Under the pieces are notes generated by a model. The model was not told where the DNA came from and did no database searches. It saw nothing but the letters and a program-made list of their open reading frames with translations. This document shows positions 35,737 to 46,010 of a stretch of DNA of 64,000 nucleotides, piece after piece (the stretch's first letter is position 1; each line of letters begins with the position of its first letter). The DNA is taken from positions 1 to 64,000 of the forward strand of contig CAWIOU010000018.1 of NCBI GenBank assembly GCA_963837805.1, read 5' to 3'. The stretch comes from Bog-756 sp963837805 (GTDB lineage Bacteria > Actinomycetota > Acidimicrobiia > Acidimicrobiales > RAAP-2). The translations under genes and the position numbers were made by a program.

Positions 35737-37411
35737 GTGGGTCCCACCTTGGTCGAGCTCCGGGTCCGCAACCTCGGGGTCATCGACGATGTCACCGTGG
35801 CCCTCGGCCCGGGGATGACCGCGCTCACCGGTGAGACGGGTGCCGGCAAGACGCTGCTGGTGGAGGCGATCGGCCTGCTGCTCGGCGGACGCGCCGACCC
35901 GTCGATGGTACGGGCCGGAGCCGACGAGGCCGTGGTCGAGGGCCGATTCGCGGGTCTGCCCCGACCTGCTCCGCCGGAGGGGTACGACGACGGTGGCGAG
36001 GGTGACGACGGCGAGATGGACGGCGAGAGCGAGATGGTGCTGGCGCGATCGGTGGTCCGCGGTGGCCGTTCCAAGGCGTGGATCGACGGCCGGATGGCCT
36101 CGATCAGCGCCCTCACCGAGGCCGCCACCGGCCTCATCGAATTGCACGGGCAGCATCAGCACCGATCCCTCGTGCACACCGACGCCCAGCGGGCCGCCCT
36201 CGACGCCTTCGGCGACATCGACCTCCGCGCCCTCGAGTCGGCGCGCCTCGAGCTGAAGCGGCTGAGCCAGGAGTCCGCCGACCTCGGCGGCGACGCCCGG
36301 CAGCGGGCCCGCGAGGCCGATCTGCTCGCCTATCAGCTCGACGAGATCGAGGCCGCGGCCATCGAGGACGCCGACGAGGACACCCGACTCGAGGAGGAGG
36401 AGGACCGGCTGTCGGCCGCGTCCTCGTACCGGCAGGCGGCGGCCGACGCCCTGTCGTCACTGTCGGGCCTGGATGACGGGAGCGCGGCTGGACCGTCTGG
36501 CCGAGGCCGCCGGCTCCCTGGCCGGTCGCCCACCGCTGGCCGCCCTCGAGTCGCGGTTGCGATCGACCATGGCCGACCTGTCCGATCTCGGCACCGATCT
36601 TCGTACCGTGGTCGAGACCTGGGACGACGATCCCGAGCGTCTCGAGGGGATCCGCACTCGCCGCCAGATGCTCCACGAGCTCGAACGAAAGTACGGGACC
36701 GACCTCGAAGAGGTGCTGTCCTTCGCGGCCGACGCCCGGGAGCGCGCCGCCGGCATCGAGTTCCAGGAGCAACGGGCTGCGGCACTCGACAAGGAGATCG
36801 CCGCCGCCCGCTCCGTGCTCGGGGAGGCCGAGGCCGAGGTGGCGTCGGCACGGCGGGAGGCGGCGCCCCGGATGGCGGCCCAGATCCAGGCCACACTGCA
36901 GGAGCTGGCCATGCCCTCGGCCCGGTTCGCCGTCGACGTCGACGGGGACGGGCCTGCCGATCAGGTGTGCTTCCTGCTGGGGGCCAATGCCGGAGAACCC
37001 CTGCAACCGCTGGCCAAAGCTGCCTCCGGCGGCGAGCTGGCCCGGACGATGCTGGCCATCCGGCTGGCCATCACCGACATCCAGGGCGTGATGGTGTTCG
37101 ACGAAGTCGATGCCGGGGTCGGGGGAGCGGCGGCAACCTCGGTGGGCACCGCCCTGGCCGATCTCGGTCACCACGCCCAGGTGCTCGTGGTGACCCACCT
37201 GGCCCAGGTGGCCGCGCAAGCCGACCGGCAGGTGGAGGTGCGCAAGTCCGAACGCTCCGGTCGCACCCGGACCGAGGTGACGGTGCTCGACACCGACGGC
37301 AGGATCGTCGAGCTCAGCCGGATGCTGTCGGGCAGTCCGGGCAGCGCGTCCGCCCGACGCCACGCCCGTGAGTTGCTCGAGGCGCGACCGGCCACGGTCG
37401 TCCCGAGCTGA
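35737..37411 (+). CDS. recN: DNA repair protein RecN, one frame break
   Basis: RecN is an SMC-like ATPase acting in double-strand break repair. The conceptual product has about 558 residues, the normal length. Walker A is GETGAGKT (32-39), followed by LIELHGQHQHRSLV (Q-loop region); the C-terminal half has the ABC signature ASGGELARTMLAIRLA, Walker B VMVFDEVDAGVGG and the H-loop VVTHLAQVAA. Coiled-coil arms lie between. The frame shifts by one at 36472-36490 inside the coiled coil (SSLSGLDDG to ARLDRLAEAAG). Both halves are well conserved, so a sequence error is likely. The GTG start lies 14 bp after nadK. No LexA box was noticed upstream. Confidence 0.9.
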
Positions 37412-37456
37412 GCCGTTCCGACAGGAGGGTCCGCACGACGGGGCGTCCGGTTCCGC

Positions 37457-37462
37457 TAGCCT
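37457..37462 (+). promoter_or_regulatory. leaderless -10 element of pyrG
   Basis: TAGCCT ends 6 nt before the GTG at 37469. The spacing supports the long N-terminal form of the protein. Confidence 0.45.
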
Positions 37463-37468
37463 CATCAG

Positions 37469-39238
37469 GTGCCCGACATGGATGGCCCGCCGGAACCCCT
37501 CGGGGAACACACGACGGCCGGTCCACCTCTCCGCACCAGTGCCGAGGGCCGCTCCGTCCACGAAGGGAACGGGACCGGCGAGGTCGGGCGCAGGGCCACC
37601 AAGTACATCTTCTTCACCGGCGGGGTGTCGTCGTCCTTGGGGAAGGGCCTCACCGCGTCGTCACTCGGGCGGCTGCTCAAGTGCCGAGGCCTCCGGGTCA
37701 CCATGTGCAAGCTCGACCCGTACATCAACGTCGACCCGGGCACGATGAACCCCTTCGAGCACGGCGAGGTCTTCGTCACCGAGGACGGTGGCGAGACCGA
37801 TCTCGACCTCGGCCACTACGAGCGGTTCATCGACGAGAACCTGCACAAGGGATCCAACGCCACCACCGGCAGGATCTACTCGTCGGTCATCGCCAAGGAG
37901 CGTCGGGGTGACTACCTGGGGAAGACGGTCCAGGTCATCCCCCACGTCACCGACGAGATCAAGAAGTGCGTCCGGGCCCTCGGCACCGAGGACGTGGACG
38001 TGGTCATCGTCGAGATCGGCGGCACCGTCGGCGACATCGAGATCGTGCCCTTCATCGAGGCCATCCGCCAGTTCCGGCGGGACGTCGGACGCGACAACGT
38101 CTGCTACGTCCACCTGACCCTGGTTCCCTACCTCGGTCCCTCCGGCGAGCAGAAGACCAAGCCCACCCAGCACTCGGTCACCGAGTTGCGCAGTCGGGGG
38201 ATCCAGCCCGATGTCATCGTGTGCCGGTCGGACCGGATGATCTCCGACGACCTCAAGCGCAAGATCTCCCTCCTCTGCGACGTCCCCATCGAGGCGGTGG
38301 TCTCGGCTGTCGACGCCGACAACATCTACCAGATCCCACTCGTCCTCCACGAGGAGGGGCTCGACCGCTACATCCTCCGTCTGCTCCAGTTCGACGAGAC
38401 CTCCCACCCCATCGACCTCACCGACTGGGAGCGACTGGTCAGCCAGGTCGACGCCGCCGTCCGACCGGTGCGCATCGGGATCATCGGCAAGTACATCGAC
38501 CTGCCCGACGCCTATCTCTCGGTGGTCGAGTCGCTGCGCCACGCCGGTTTCCACCACGGGGCCAAGGTGCAGATCGAATGGATCCAGGCGGCCACCGTTC
38601 CCGATCTCCTCCTCCATGACGGCCTGCGGGGTTTCGACGGGCTGGTCATCCCCGGCGGGTTCGGAGAGCGGGGCGTGGAGGGAAAGATCGCCGCCGCCCA
38701 CTACGCCCGCGAGCACGACCTCCCGCTCCTCGGTCTGTGCCTCGGACTGCAGGTCATGATCATCGAAGTGGCCCGCACCCTGGCCCAGCTGGAGGGAGCC
38801 AACTCGAGAGAATTCGACGCCACCACCCGCTACCCGGTGGTCGATCTGATGGACGAGCAGCACGAGGTGGAGGACAAGGGCGGGACCATGCGGCTCGGCT
38901 CGTACGGAGCCCGGCTCGAGCCGGGCTCGCAGGTGGCCCGGGCCTACGGGACCGAGATGGTGTGGGAGCGCCACCGGCACCGCTACGAGGTCAATCCCCG
39001 CTTCCGTTCCCGGCTCGAAGAGGCCGGGCTCCGGTGTTCGGGAGTCTCACCCGACGGTCGGCTGGTCGAGTTCATCGAGCTCCCCGGCCATCCCTTCTGG
39101 GTGGGCACCCAGGCCCATCCGGAGTTCAAGAGCCGACCCACCCAACCCCATCCCCTGTTCCGCGAGCTGGTCGGTGCCGCCCTGGTCCGCGCCGAGGGCC
39201 GGGACCCGCGTCTGATCGACATCGGTGCCGTCGGCTGA
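37469..39238 (+). CDS. pyrG: CTP synthase
   Basis: CTP synthase makes CTP from UTP, ATP and glutamine. The 589-residue product has the synthetase domain starting TKYIFFTGGVSSSLGKG (about 45-61) with P-loop, the strongly conserved YINVDPGTMNPFEHGEVFVT, and a glutamine amidotransferase domain with LLGLCLGLQVM (nucleophile Cys) and THE His/Glu pair in QAHPEFKSRP. Usual length is about 540-560, so some 44 extra residues precede the conserved N-terminus; the leaderless -10 signal before the GTG suggests they are translated. The stop overlaps the start of the NUDIX gene by 14 bp. Confidence 0.96.
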   Translation: MPDMDGPPEPLGEHTTAGPPLRTSAEGRSVHEGNGTGEVGRRATKYIFFTGGVSSSLGKGLTASSLGRLLKCRGLRVTMCKLDPYINVDPGTMNPFEHGEVFVTEDGGETDLDLGHYERFIDENLHKGSNATTGRIYSSVIAKERRGDYLGKTVQVIPHVTDEIKKCVRALGTEDVDVVIVEIGGTVGDIEIVPFIEAIRQFRRDVGRDNVCYVHLTLVPYLGPSGEQKTKPTQHSVTELRSRGIQPDVIVCRSDRMISDDLKRKISLLCDVPIEAVVSAVDADNIYQIPLVLHEEGLDRYILRLLQFDETSHPIDLTDWERLVSQVDAAVRPVRIGIIGKYIDLPDAYLSVVESLRHAGFHHGAKVQIEWIQAATVPDLLLHDGLRGFDGLVIPGGFGERGVEGKIAAAHYAREHDLPLLGLCLGLQVMIIEVARTLAQLEGANSREFDATTRYPVVDLMDEQHEVEDKGGTMRLGSYGARLEPGSQVARAYGTEMVWERHRHRYEVNPRFRSRLEEAGLRCSGVSPDGRLVEFIELPGHPFWVGTQAHPEFKSRPTQPHPLFRELVGAALVRAEGRDPRLIDIGAVG

Positions 39239-39830
39239 CCGGCCACCCACCGGGGACGAACCGAGCCTGATCGACCGCGATCTCCCGCAGTTCCACCAGA
39301 CCGGTGAAGAGGTGATCCACCGGGGGTGGGCCATCACCGTGACCCGGGCCTTCTTCACCGACCCCGACGGCGTGGCCTTCGACCGGGACGTGATCCGCCA
39401 TCCCGGTGCGGTGGCGGTCGTGGCCATCACCGATTGGGACACGGTGGTCCTGGTCCACCAGTACCGTGCCGCGGTCGGCCGGTGGCTCCTCGAGCTGCCC
39501 GCCGGCACCCTCGACGTCGAGGGCGAGCCGGCAGCGGCGGCGGCCAACCGCGAGCTGGCCGAGGAGGTCGGCTACCGGGCCACCGAGCTACACTGCTCAC
39601 CCGGTGCGCGATCACACCCGGGTTCTGCGACGAATTCGCCAGCATCTTCGCTGGCCACCGGTCTCACCGCGGTACCCGTCGACCGTCAGGGGATCGAGGA
39701 GGGGTTCATGCGAGTCGTCGAGGTACCACTGAGCCGGTTCGACGACCTGGTGGACGACGGGACCATCGTCGATGCGGCCACCATCCTCGGGGTGGGCCTG
39801 GCCCGTCGTCGCCTCGGTGCCCCGCGGTGA
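39225..39830 (+). CDS. NUDIX hydrolase, ADP-ribose pyrophosphatase type, two compensating frame breaks
   Basis: The 201-residue reading frame holds a Nudix box, AGTLDVEGEPAAAAANRELAEEVGY, split here as AGTLDVEGEP and ANRELAEEVGY (about 91-115), and the ADPR-pyrophosphatase features VVLVHQYRAAVGRWLLELPA upstream and LATGLTAVPVDRQGIEEGF downstream. Between about 39595 and 39645 the frame reads SPGARSHPGSATNSPAS, which is unlike the family. The neighbouring frame gives AITPGFCDEFASIF, which matches the conserved TPGFSDE...LFLA. Two opposite indels therefore enclose a short garbled segment. The substrate is probably ADP-ribose. It lies between pyrG and xerD, as in mycobacteria. Confidence 0.9.
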   Translation: MPSADRPPTGDEPSLIDRDLPQFHQTGEEVIHRGWAITVTRAFFTDPDGVAFDRDVIRHPGAVAVVAITDWDTVVLVHQYRAAVGRWLLELPAGTLDVEGEPAAAAANRELAEEVGYRATELHCSPGARSHPGSATNSPASSLATGLTAVPVDRQGIEEGFMRVVEVPLSRFDDLVDDGTIVDAATILGVGLARRRLGAPR

Positions 39831-39854
39831 AGGCCCGGGCGTGAGCGCCGGCCC

Positions 39855-40788
39855 ATGAGCCAGCCCCTGTCGACCGGCGCCGAGGAGTACCTGTCCTGGC
39901 TGGCCGTCGAGAAGGGAAGGTCGCGGAACACCCTCACCGCCTACCGCCGCGGACATCGCCGTCTGGGAGGAGTGGGCCCGCGCCGCCGGCCTCGACCCGC
40001 TCGAAGCCGGCACCGAGGTCATCGAGCTCCATCTGGCCGAGTTACGCAGCCAGGGACGGAACCCGGCGTCGATGGCCCGGTCCATCACCGCACTCCGCGG
40101 GCTGTTCCGGTTCCTGGTGGGGGAGGGCACCATCGAGGCCGACCCCACCGCCGACCTGCGCTCACCCCGTCTGCCCCGTCGGCTCCCCAAGGCCCTCGAG
40201 GAGAGCCAGGTGGTGGCACTGCTCGATTCGGTCAGCGGCACCGGTCCGGCCGATCTGCGCGACCGGGCGCTCCTCGAGCTGCTCTACGGGACGGGGGCCC
40301 GGATCTCCGAGGCGGTCGGCCTGTCCCTGGCCGACCTCCAGGGGGACGACGGTCTCCTCCGGGTGTTCGGGAAGGGATCCAAGGAACGGCTCGTCCCGCT
40401 GGGAGGGCCGGCCCGGGCGGCCGTCCACGCCTGGCTCTCGCCCGCCGGCCGGCCCCGGATGGTTCCCGAGCACTGGCGCCGGCGCTCGGATGCCGAGGCG
40501 GTGTTCATCAACACACGGGGCGGGCGCCTCAGCCGGCAGGGGGCATGGGCCATCGTGACCCACCACGCCGACCGGGTCGGGCTCGGTGCCCTGGTCAGCC
40601 CCCACGTACTGCGGCATTCGTGTGCCAGCCACATGCTGGCCCACGGGGCCGACATCCGGGTCGTCCAGGAGCTGCTCGGCCACGTCTCCATCGCCACCAC
40701 CCAGCTCTACACCAAGCTCAGCCAGGACCACCTGCGGGCCTCCTATGAACGGGCCCACCCGCGGGCCGGACTGCCCCAGCTCAAGTAG
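39855..40788 (+). CDS. xerD: tyrosine recombinase XerD, one frame break
   Basis: XerD resolves chromosome dimers at dif with XerC. The conceptual protein has about 311 residues. The N-terminal core-binding domain starts YLSWLAVEKGRSRNTLTAYR, continues after the break as DIAVWEEWARAAGLDPLEA, and the catalytic domain carries the conserved Arg in YGTGARISE, Lys in GKGSKER, HVLRHSCASHML, LGHVS and the nucleophile Tyr in TQLYTKLS. The frame breaks at 39951, where one extra G turns CGC GAC into CGC GGA. The position after pyrG and NUDIX supports xerD over xerC. Confidence 0.9.
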
Positions 40789-40791
40789 GAT
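40786..40791 (+). promoter_or_regulatory. leaderless -10 element of the DksA-like gene
   Basis: TAGGAT overlaps the stop region of xerD and ends 7 nt before the GTG at 40799. Confidence 0.35.
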
Positions 40792-40798
40792 CTTCCCC

Positions 40799-41137
40799 GT
40801 GCCACCGGATGCCCCCACCATCGACTACCGACAGCTGCTCGAGGTCGAGCGCCGCCAACTCCAGTCGGAGTTGTCCGAGCTCGGCTTCGGCGAGGGTGGC
40901 GGCCTCGACTACGACCCCAATTTCGCCGACTCCAGCCAGGTGACCGCCGAGCGGGGCGAGGCGGTGGTCCTGGCCGGCCAGTTGCGGGAGACCCTGGACG
41001 AGGTGGCCCTGGCCATCGGTCGCCTCGAGGACGGCAGCTACGGCCGCTGCGAGGTGTGCGGAGTGGCCGTCGAGCCGGCCCGGCTCGAGGCGATGCCGGC
41101 GACCCGATTCTGTATCAATCACGCCAGCCGTCCCTGA
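40799..41137 (+). CDS. TraR/DksA-type zinc finger protein
   Basis: The 112-residue protein has an N-terminal coiled coil (about 6-25 and 45-75) and a C-terminal zinc finger, RCEVCGVAVEPARLEAMP then FCINH. The fourth ligand is His rather than Cys (C-x2-C ... C-x2-H), as is common in actinobacterial members. DksA/TraR proteins bind in the RNA polymerase secondary channel; whether this one does is unknown. It follows xerD by 11 bp and precedes the site-2 protease by 16 bp. Confidence 0.85.
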   Translation: MPPDAPTIDYRQLLEVERRQLQSELSELGFGEGGGLDYDPNFADSSQVTAERGEAVVLAGQLRETLDEVALAIGRLEDGSYGRCEVCGVAVEPARLEAMPATRFCINHASRP

Positions 41138-41153
41138 GCGGGGCCGGGCGCTG

Positions 41154-41935
41154 ATGGGCTACGGGGGCTACGGCCCAGGGGCCGGGGGATCCGGTCGGCC
41201 CAGGAGACGGAACCCGCCCAGTCAGCGCACCCTGATCATCGGGGGCATCGGCGTCATCCTGTTCGCCGTCCTCATCGCCACCAACCGGATCACCCGGTTC
41301 GAGATCATCTATTTTCTGGTCCTGGTCCCGTCGATCATCATCCACGAGATCTCCCACGGCGTGGTGGCCCTGATCTTCGGGGACGACACCGCCAAACGGG
41401 CCGGCCGGCTGACGCTCAACCCGGTCAAACACATCGACCCGGTCGGGACACTGCTGGTCCCGGCCGTCCTCTCCCTCTCCGGCCTCGGGGCCTACGGGTG
41501 GGCCAAGCCCGTCCCGGTCAGCACCAACCGGCTGCGCAGCCCGCGCAACCAGACCGTGATCGTCTCGCTGGTCGGTCCGCTCACCAATTTCGCCCTGGCC
41601 GCGGTACTCGGAGCGATCTTCGTGGCCATCACCCCGCTGGCCGTCCGCCAGGTGGTCGGCACCGGTTTGTTCTACCCGCCGACGCTGCTCGAGCAGGTCC
41701 TCTTCATCGGGGGTTGGCCAATGTGATCCTCGGCGTCTTCAACCTCATCCCGTGCCCGCCGCTGGACGGGGCCGCCGTGCTCGAACGCTTCATCCCGGCC
41801 CGCTGGCTGCCCGACTACTACCAGCTCCAGCCGTTCTTGATGTTCCTGCCCTTCATCCTCATCCTCCTCTTCCGGAACCAGTGGTCGGAACTGATCGGCC
41901 ACGTCGTCAGCTGGTGGGCGGGCCTGCTGGGGTGA
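41154..41935 (+). CDS. site-2 protease family (M50) membrane protein, one frame break
   Basis: This intramembrane zinc metalloprotease-like protein of about 260 residues has HEISH in the first core helix (IIHEISHGVVALIFGDDTA), NPVKHIDPVGT downstream, and after the break ANVILGVFNLIPCPPLDGAAVLE, which holds the NPxPxxDG-like motif with the third zinc ligand. The frame breaks at the G run 41709-41713; one more G joins VLFIGG to LANVILGVFN. The first 25 residues are Gly, Arg and Pro-rich and cytosolic. In many bacteria such a gene lies near trpS and scpA, as here. Confidence 0.88.
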
Positions 41936-42023
41936 GGCCGCGAACGCGGGCTGGCCGGGGCCGGCCCGGACCCGCCCGACCCGCAGGTTCCGCCACCACC
42001 GGAACCTGCGCCCACCCATCGCC

Positions 42024-44944
42024 GTGACCGCGACCCGCGAGGCGGCCGTGGCCGCTCCGCCCACCGCCGACGCCACCGCTGGCGGCGCCCGACGACGGAC
42101 CGCCGCCGACTGGCTCCGCACCCACCGGGCCATCGTCATCCTGCTCCTGGTCCCATTGGCCGTCTTCGGCGTGGCCCAGGCGTTCGGCTGGGTCTTCCTC
42201 GACGGGGACAACTTCCTGCAGAACTTCCCCATGCGGGTACTGGTGGGCCGCAGCATCGAGCACGGAGAGCTGCCGCTGTGGAACCCGTACCTGTTCAGCG
42301 GGACACCGCTGCTCGGGGGCTTCAACGCCGGGGCGGCCTACCCGGCCACCTGGCTGATGGCCATCCTCCCCGTCTTCACCGCCTGGACCCTCAACCTGAC
42401 CCTGGCCTACGACGTCGCCCTGGCCGGGATGTACCTGTTCCTGCGCCGGCAGTCGATCTCGACCACGGGGGCGGCCTTCGGAGCAGCCACCTTCGCCTTC
42501 GCCGGCTACATGACGGCCCAGATCGTGCACATCGACCTGATCGAGGGGGCGGCGTGGCTGCCGTGGACGTTGGTGGCCATCCACGCCCTGACCGAGCGAG
42601 CCGGGCCCGGGTCCGCAGTCGGAGGAGGAGCGGGCCGGCCACCGGCGGGCGGACCGGATGTGGGTCGCCCTGCTCGCCGTCTCCCTCGGCCTGTCCCTGC
42701 TGACCGGATCGGCCGAGGCCATCATCGACGCCAGCGTGCTGGTGGCCATCTACGCGGTGGGACGCCTGATCACGCATGGGCCATCTCACCAGGGCCAACG
42801 CCCGTGACCTGGCCACCTCGCTGCTGGCCATCGTCGCCGGGGTGGCCGGCGGCCTCGTCCTCGGCGCCGCCCAGTGGCTGCCCGGCCTCGAGTTCCTCTC
42901 CCAGTCGCAGCGGGCCGCGCCCAGCTACGCCTTCTTCACCAGCGGCCAGCTCCCCGGGCAGCTGGTGACCCTGCTCGCCTCCCCGTTCGTGCTCGGGACC
43001 AACGGTGCCTACGCCGGCGAGTACAACTTCGAGGAGGTGACCAGCTACGTCGGGATCCTGGCCCTCATCGCCGCCTGCTCCCTCCTCCTCAAACGCAACC
43101 GGGGCCGACCCGAAGCCCGCCAGTGGCGGATCTGGTACCTCATCGCCGCCGTCGGCCTGCTGTCGGCGTTGGGCAGCCAGACGCCCTTCGACCACCTCCT
43201 CTACCTCATCCCCGGCATCAAGAGCGAACGACTGATCAATCGCAATCTGCTGCTGGTCGACTTCTCGCTGGCCGTCCTGCTGGCCTGGTGGGTCCACCTC
43301 CTGTTCGACGGCAGGAGCGAGACCGGCTCGGAGACCGCGCCCACCCTGCGGGAGCGGTGGCGGTCGGGACCGCGGGCGGAGATCGTGGTCCCCTGCCTGC
43401 CCCTCGCCCTCATCGGGGCCGTCTGCCTCCTCCTGTGGGTGTGGGGCCCGGGGCTCCAGCACCTGTTCCATACCGTGTTCGTGTTCAGCACGGTCGCCCG
43501 GCTGCGGGTCTCCGCTCTGGTCACGGCCATGGCGGTGATCGCGGCGGCGGCCACATGGATCGTGCTCGTCCAACGCCGGCTCTCCTCCCGCCGGCTCCGG
43601 CGACTCCTCGCCGTCGTGCTGGTCGTCGATCTGGTCGTGTTCAACGCGTTCGTCATCCGTCCGCCCACCACCGAGGCCAAGGCGCAGGCCCACGGTCCGA
43701 TGTCGGCCTCGCTCCAGGCCCACACCGGCGACGGTCGTTTCATCATCTACGACCCCGACCAATTCGAAACCGGCCAGCTCTACGCCATGGGCCAGACCGA
43801 CCTCAACATCTTCGCCGGGCTGCCCAGCGCCCAGGGCTACACGGCGCTGACCGACGGCGCCTACTTCGACCTGACCGGCGCCCACTTCCAGGAGGACCTC
43901 GATCCTTCCACCCTGGCCGGCGACACCTGGGACCAGCTCAACGTCTCCACCCTGCTGTCACTGCCGGGCTACTTCGTCACCCCGCTCCCGTCCCCCGCCC
44001 CGGGGCCGACGGTTCCCTATGCCGACGCCGTCCGGTTCCCGGGCAACATCGCCGTCTACAACTCCTCGCCCGCCCCGGTGGCCACTTCCCACGACCTCAC
44101 CCGGGGAGTGAGCCGGACCTGGTACTTCGGCGGGGCGTTGACGGTGGACAGGCTGGCCGTCCCGCTGCTCGCCGGGGTCCCGGGCGCTCTGCGGGTGGGC
44201 CTGGTGGCCGTCACCGGCGGGGTCCGCTGGCTACCGTCCACCGACATCACCCCGACCCGGTCGAAGGGGCAGACCTCGCTCGACTTCGACCCCGCCGCAC
44301 CGGTGCGGGCCGCCGGGCTGGTCGTCGAGCCGGTGGGGGGCGGGCACTCGACGGTCGGGACCCCGACTGCGGTCACCGCCGAGGCCGGGGCCGTCGCGCT
44401 CGACGGCCGGATGCAGTTCGGCGTGGTCCCACCCCACTGGGCCTTCACCGGCCTGATCGGCTCCTTCGCCGTCTTCCGCAACACCGAGGCCCGGGGCTGG
44501 GCCTGGGTCAGTTCCCCCGGCGGGGGCCCGGCGGCGGCCGGGAGCTCGGCCACCACCCGGGCCTCCAGCGAGAACGGGGACCAGCAGGTCGCCGTGCACG
44601 CCACCTCGTCGGTCGTGCTCGACCGCAGCGAGTCGTGGAACCCGGGCTGGCGGGCCACCGTGCAGCCCGTCTCGGCGTCGCCCCTCCACCCCGCCACCGG
44701 GACGGCCCGGAACGTGACCGTGCACAAGGTCGGCGTCACCCAGGGAGTCGATCTCCCGCACGCCGGCGACTATCTGGTCTCGTTCACCTACGCCCCCCGG
44801 TCGACCGCGGTCGGACTGATCGTGTCGGCGGTGGGCGGGTTGGGGCTGATCCTGTGGGCCGCTCTCGAGTTGGCGGCCGGGCGGCGCCGGCGCCGAAGGA
44901 GCCGCGCCGGGAAGGAGCGGGCCGGCGGGCTCAGCCCGGGGTGA
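42024..44944 (+). CDS. third YfhO-like membrane protein, two frame breaks
   Basis: The conceptual product of about 973 residues is the longest of the three YfhO-type proteins. The first helix (about 37-57) is followed by DGDNFLQNFPM and the shared ELPLWNPYLFSGTPLLGG motif, about a dozen membrane helices, a long outer domain (about 550-920, with ESWNPGWRATVQP) and a closing helix before a basic tail. The frame changes near 42605 (to GPQSEEERAGHRRADRMWVA) and at 42778-42780, where one G too many precedes HLTRANARD. Both joins keep the expected helices. It overlaps trpS convergently by 14 bp. Probable role in surface polysaccharide decoration. Confidence 0.82.
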
Positions 44945-45914
44945 GGAGCCCGATGGCCAGCGCCGCCCGCCGGTAGGTGGCCGAGGCGGTGGTCCGGGCC
45001 TTGTCGGCCCCCTTGGCCAGGATGGCGGTGACCCCGCCCGGGTCGGCGGCCAGGGCCGTCCGGCGCTCCCGGACCGGCCGGAGCAGCTCGATCAGGGCCT
45101 CGGCCACGTCCCGCTTGAGGTCGCCGTACCCCTGGTAGGAAGTCGCCACCTCGGCCGGTGACCGGCCGGTGGACACGGCCAGCAGCTCCAACAGGTTGGA
45201 CACGCCCGGCTTGGCCTCGGGGTCGTACCTGACCTCGCCGTCGGTGTCGGTGACCGCCCGCTTCACCTTGCGCTCGATGTCGGCCGGCTCGTCGAGCATG
45301 AGGACGGTCCCGAGCGGGGAGTTCACCGACTTGGACATCTTGTGCTCGGGGTGCTGGAGGTCCATGACCCGGGCGGCGGTGGCCGGGATGGCGGCTTCGG
45401 GGACCACCAGGGTGGGACCGAACCGGTGGTTGAACCGCAGCGCCACCTGACGGGCGAGCTCGAGGTGTTGGCGCTGATCGTCGCCCACCGGCACCCGCTC
45501 GGCGTCGTAGAGGAGGATGTCGGCACTCTGGAGGACCGGGTAGGTGAACAACCCGACCCGGACCGAATCCTTCCCCGCGCTCTTCTCCTTGAACTGGGTC
45601 ATCCGCCGCAGCTCGCCCATGGTGGCCGTGCATTCGAGCAGCCACAGCATCTGCACGTGCTCGGTCACGTGGCTCTGCACGAACAACGTGCACTGTTCGG
45701 GGTCGAGGCCGGCGGCCAGGAGGTCGAGCGCCGTCTCGAAGGTCCGGGCCCGCAGCTCGTCCGGATCGATGTCGAGGGTCAGGGCGTGCAGATCGACGAT
45801 GCAGTAGAGGGCGTCGTGGACGTACTGGTCGGCCACCCAATTGCGGATGGCCCCGAGGTAATTCCCCACATGGAGTTCGCCGCTGGGCTGCAGACCGGAG
45901 AGAACGCGGGACAT
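44931..45914 (-). CDS. trpS: tryptophanyl-tRNA synthetase
   Basis: The 327-residue class I synthetase charges tRNA-Trp. The HIGH-type motif is ELHVGNYLGA (about 13-22), the KMSKS loop is HKMSKSVNSPLG, and the specificity region LLYDAERVPVGDDQRQHLEL is conserved. Length is standard for the bacterial type. The ATG at 45914 has TACGAT 8 nt upstream as a possible -10. It is divergent from scpA across 96 bp. Confidence 0.96.
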   Translation of the reverse strand: MSRVLSGLQPSGELHVGNYLGAIRNWVADQYVHDALYCIVDLHALTLDIDPDELRARTFETALDLLAAGLDPEQCTLFVQSHVTEHVQMLWLLECTATMGELRRMTQFKEKSAGKDSVRVGLFTYPVLQSADILLYDAERVPVGDDQRQHLELARQVALRFNHRFGPTLVVPEAAIPATAARVMDLQHPEHKMSKSVNSPLGTVLMLDEPADIERKVKRAVTDTDGEVRYDPEAKPGVSNLLELLAVSTGRSPAEVATSYQGYGDLKRDVAEALIELLRPVRERRTALAADPGGVTAILAKGADKARTTASATYRRAALAIGLLTPG

Positions 45915-46010
45915 GGGGGGTCATCGTAGGTCGCGTCCGGGCCACGGCCGGGACGTCCACGGGAGCACGGTGCACGAGATGGTCGTCGCCAGCCGGTATC
46001 GTCGGATGGC
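45915..46010. promoter_or_regulatory. divergent trpS/scpA promoter region
   Basis: Candidate -10 hexamers face outwards: TACGAT on the minus strand (45923-45928), 8 nt before trpS, and TATCGT at 45997-46002, 8 nt before the scpA GTG. Neither gene has a Shine-Dalgarno sequence, so short or absent leaders are likely. Confidence 0.4.
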
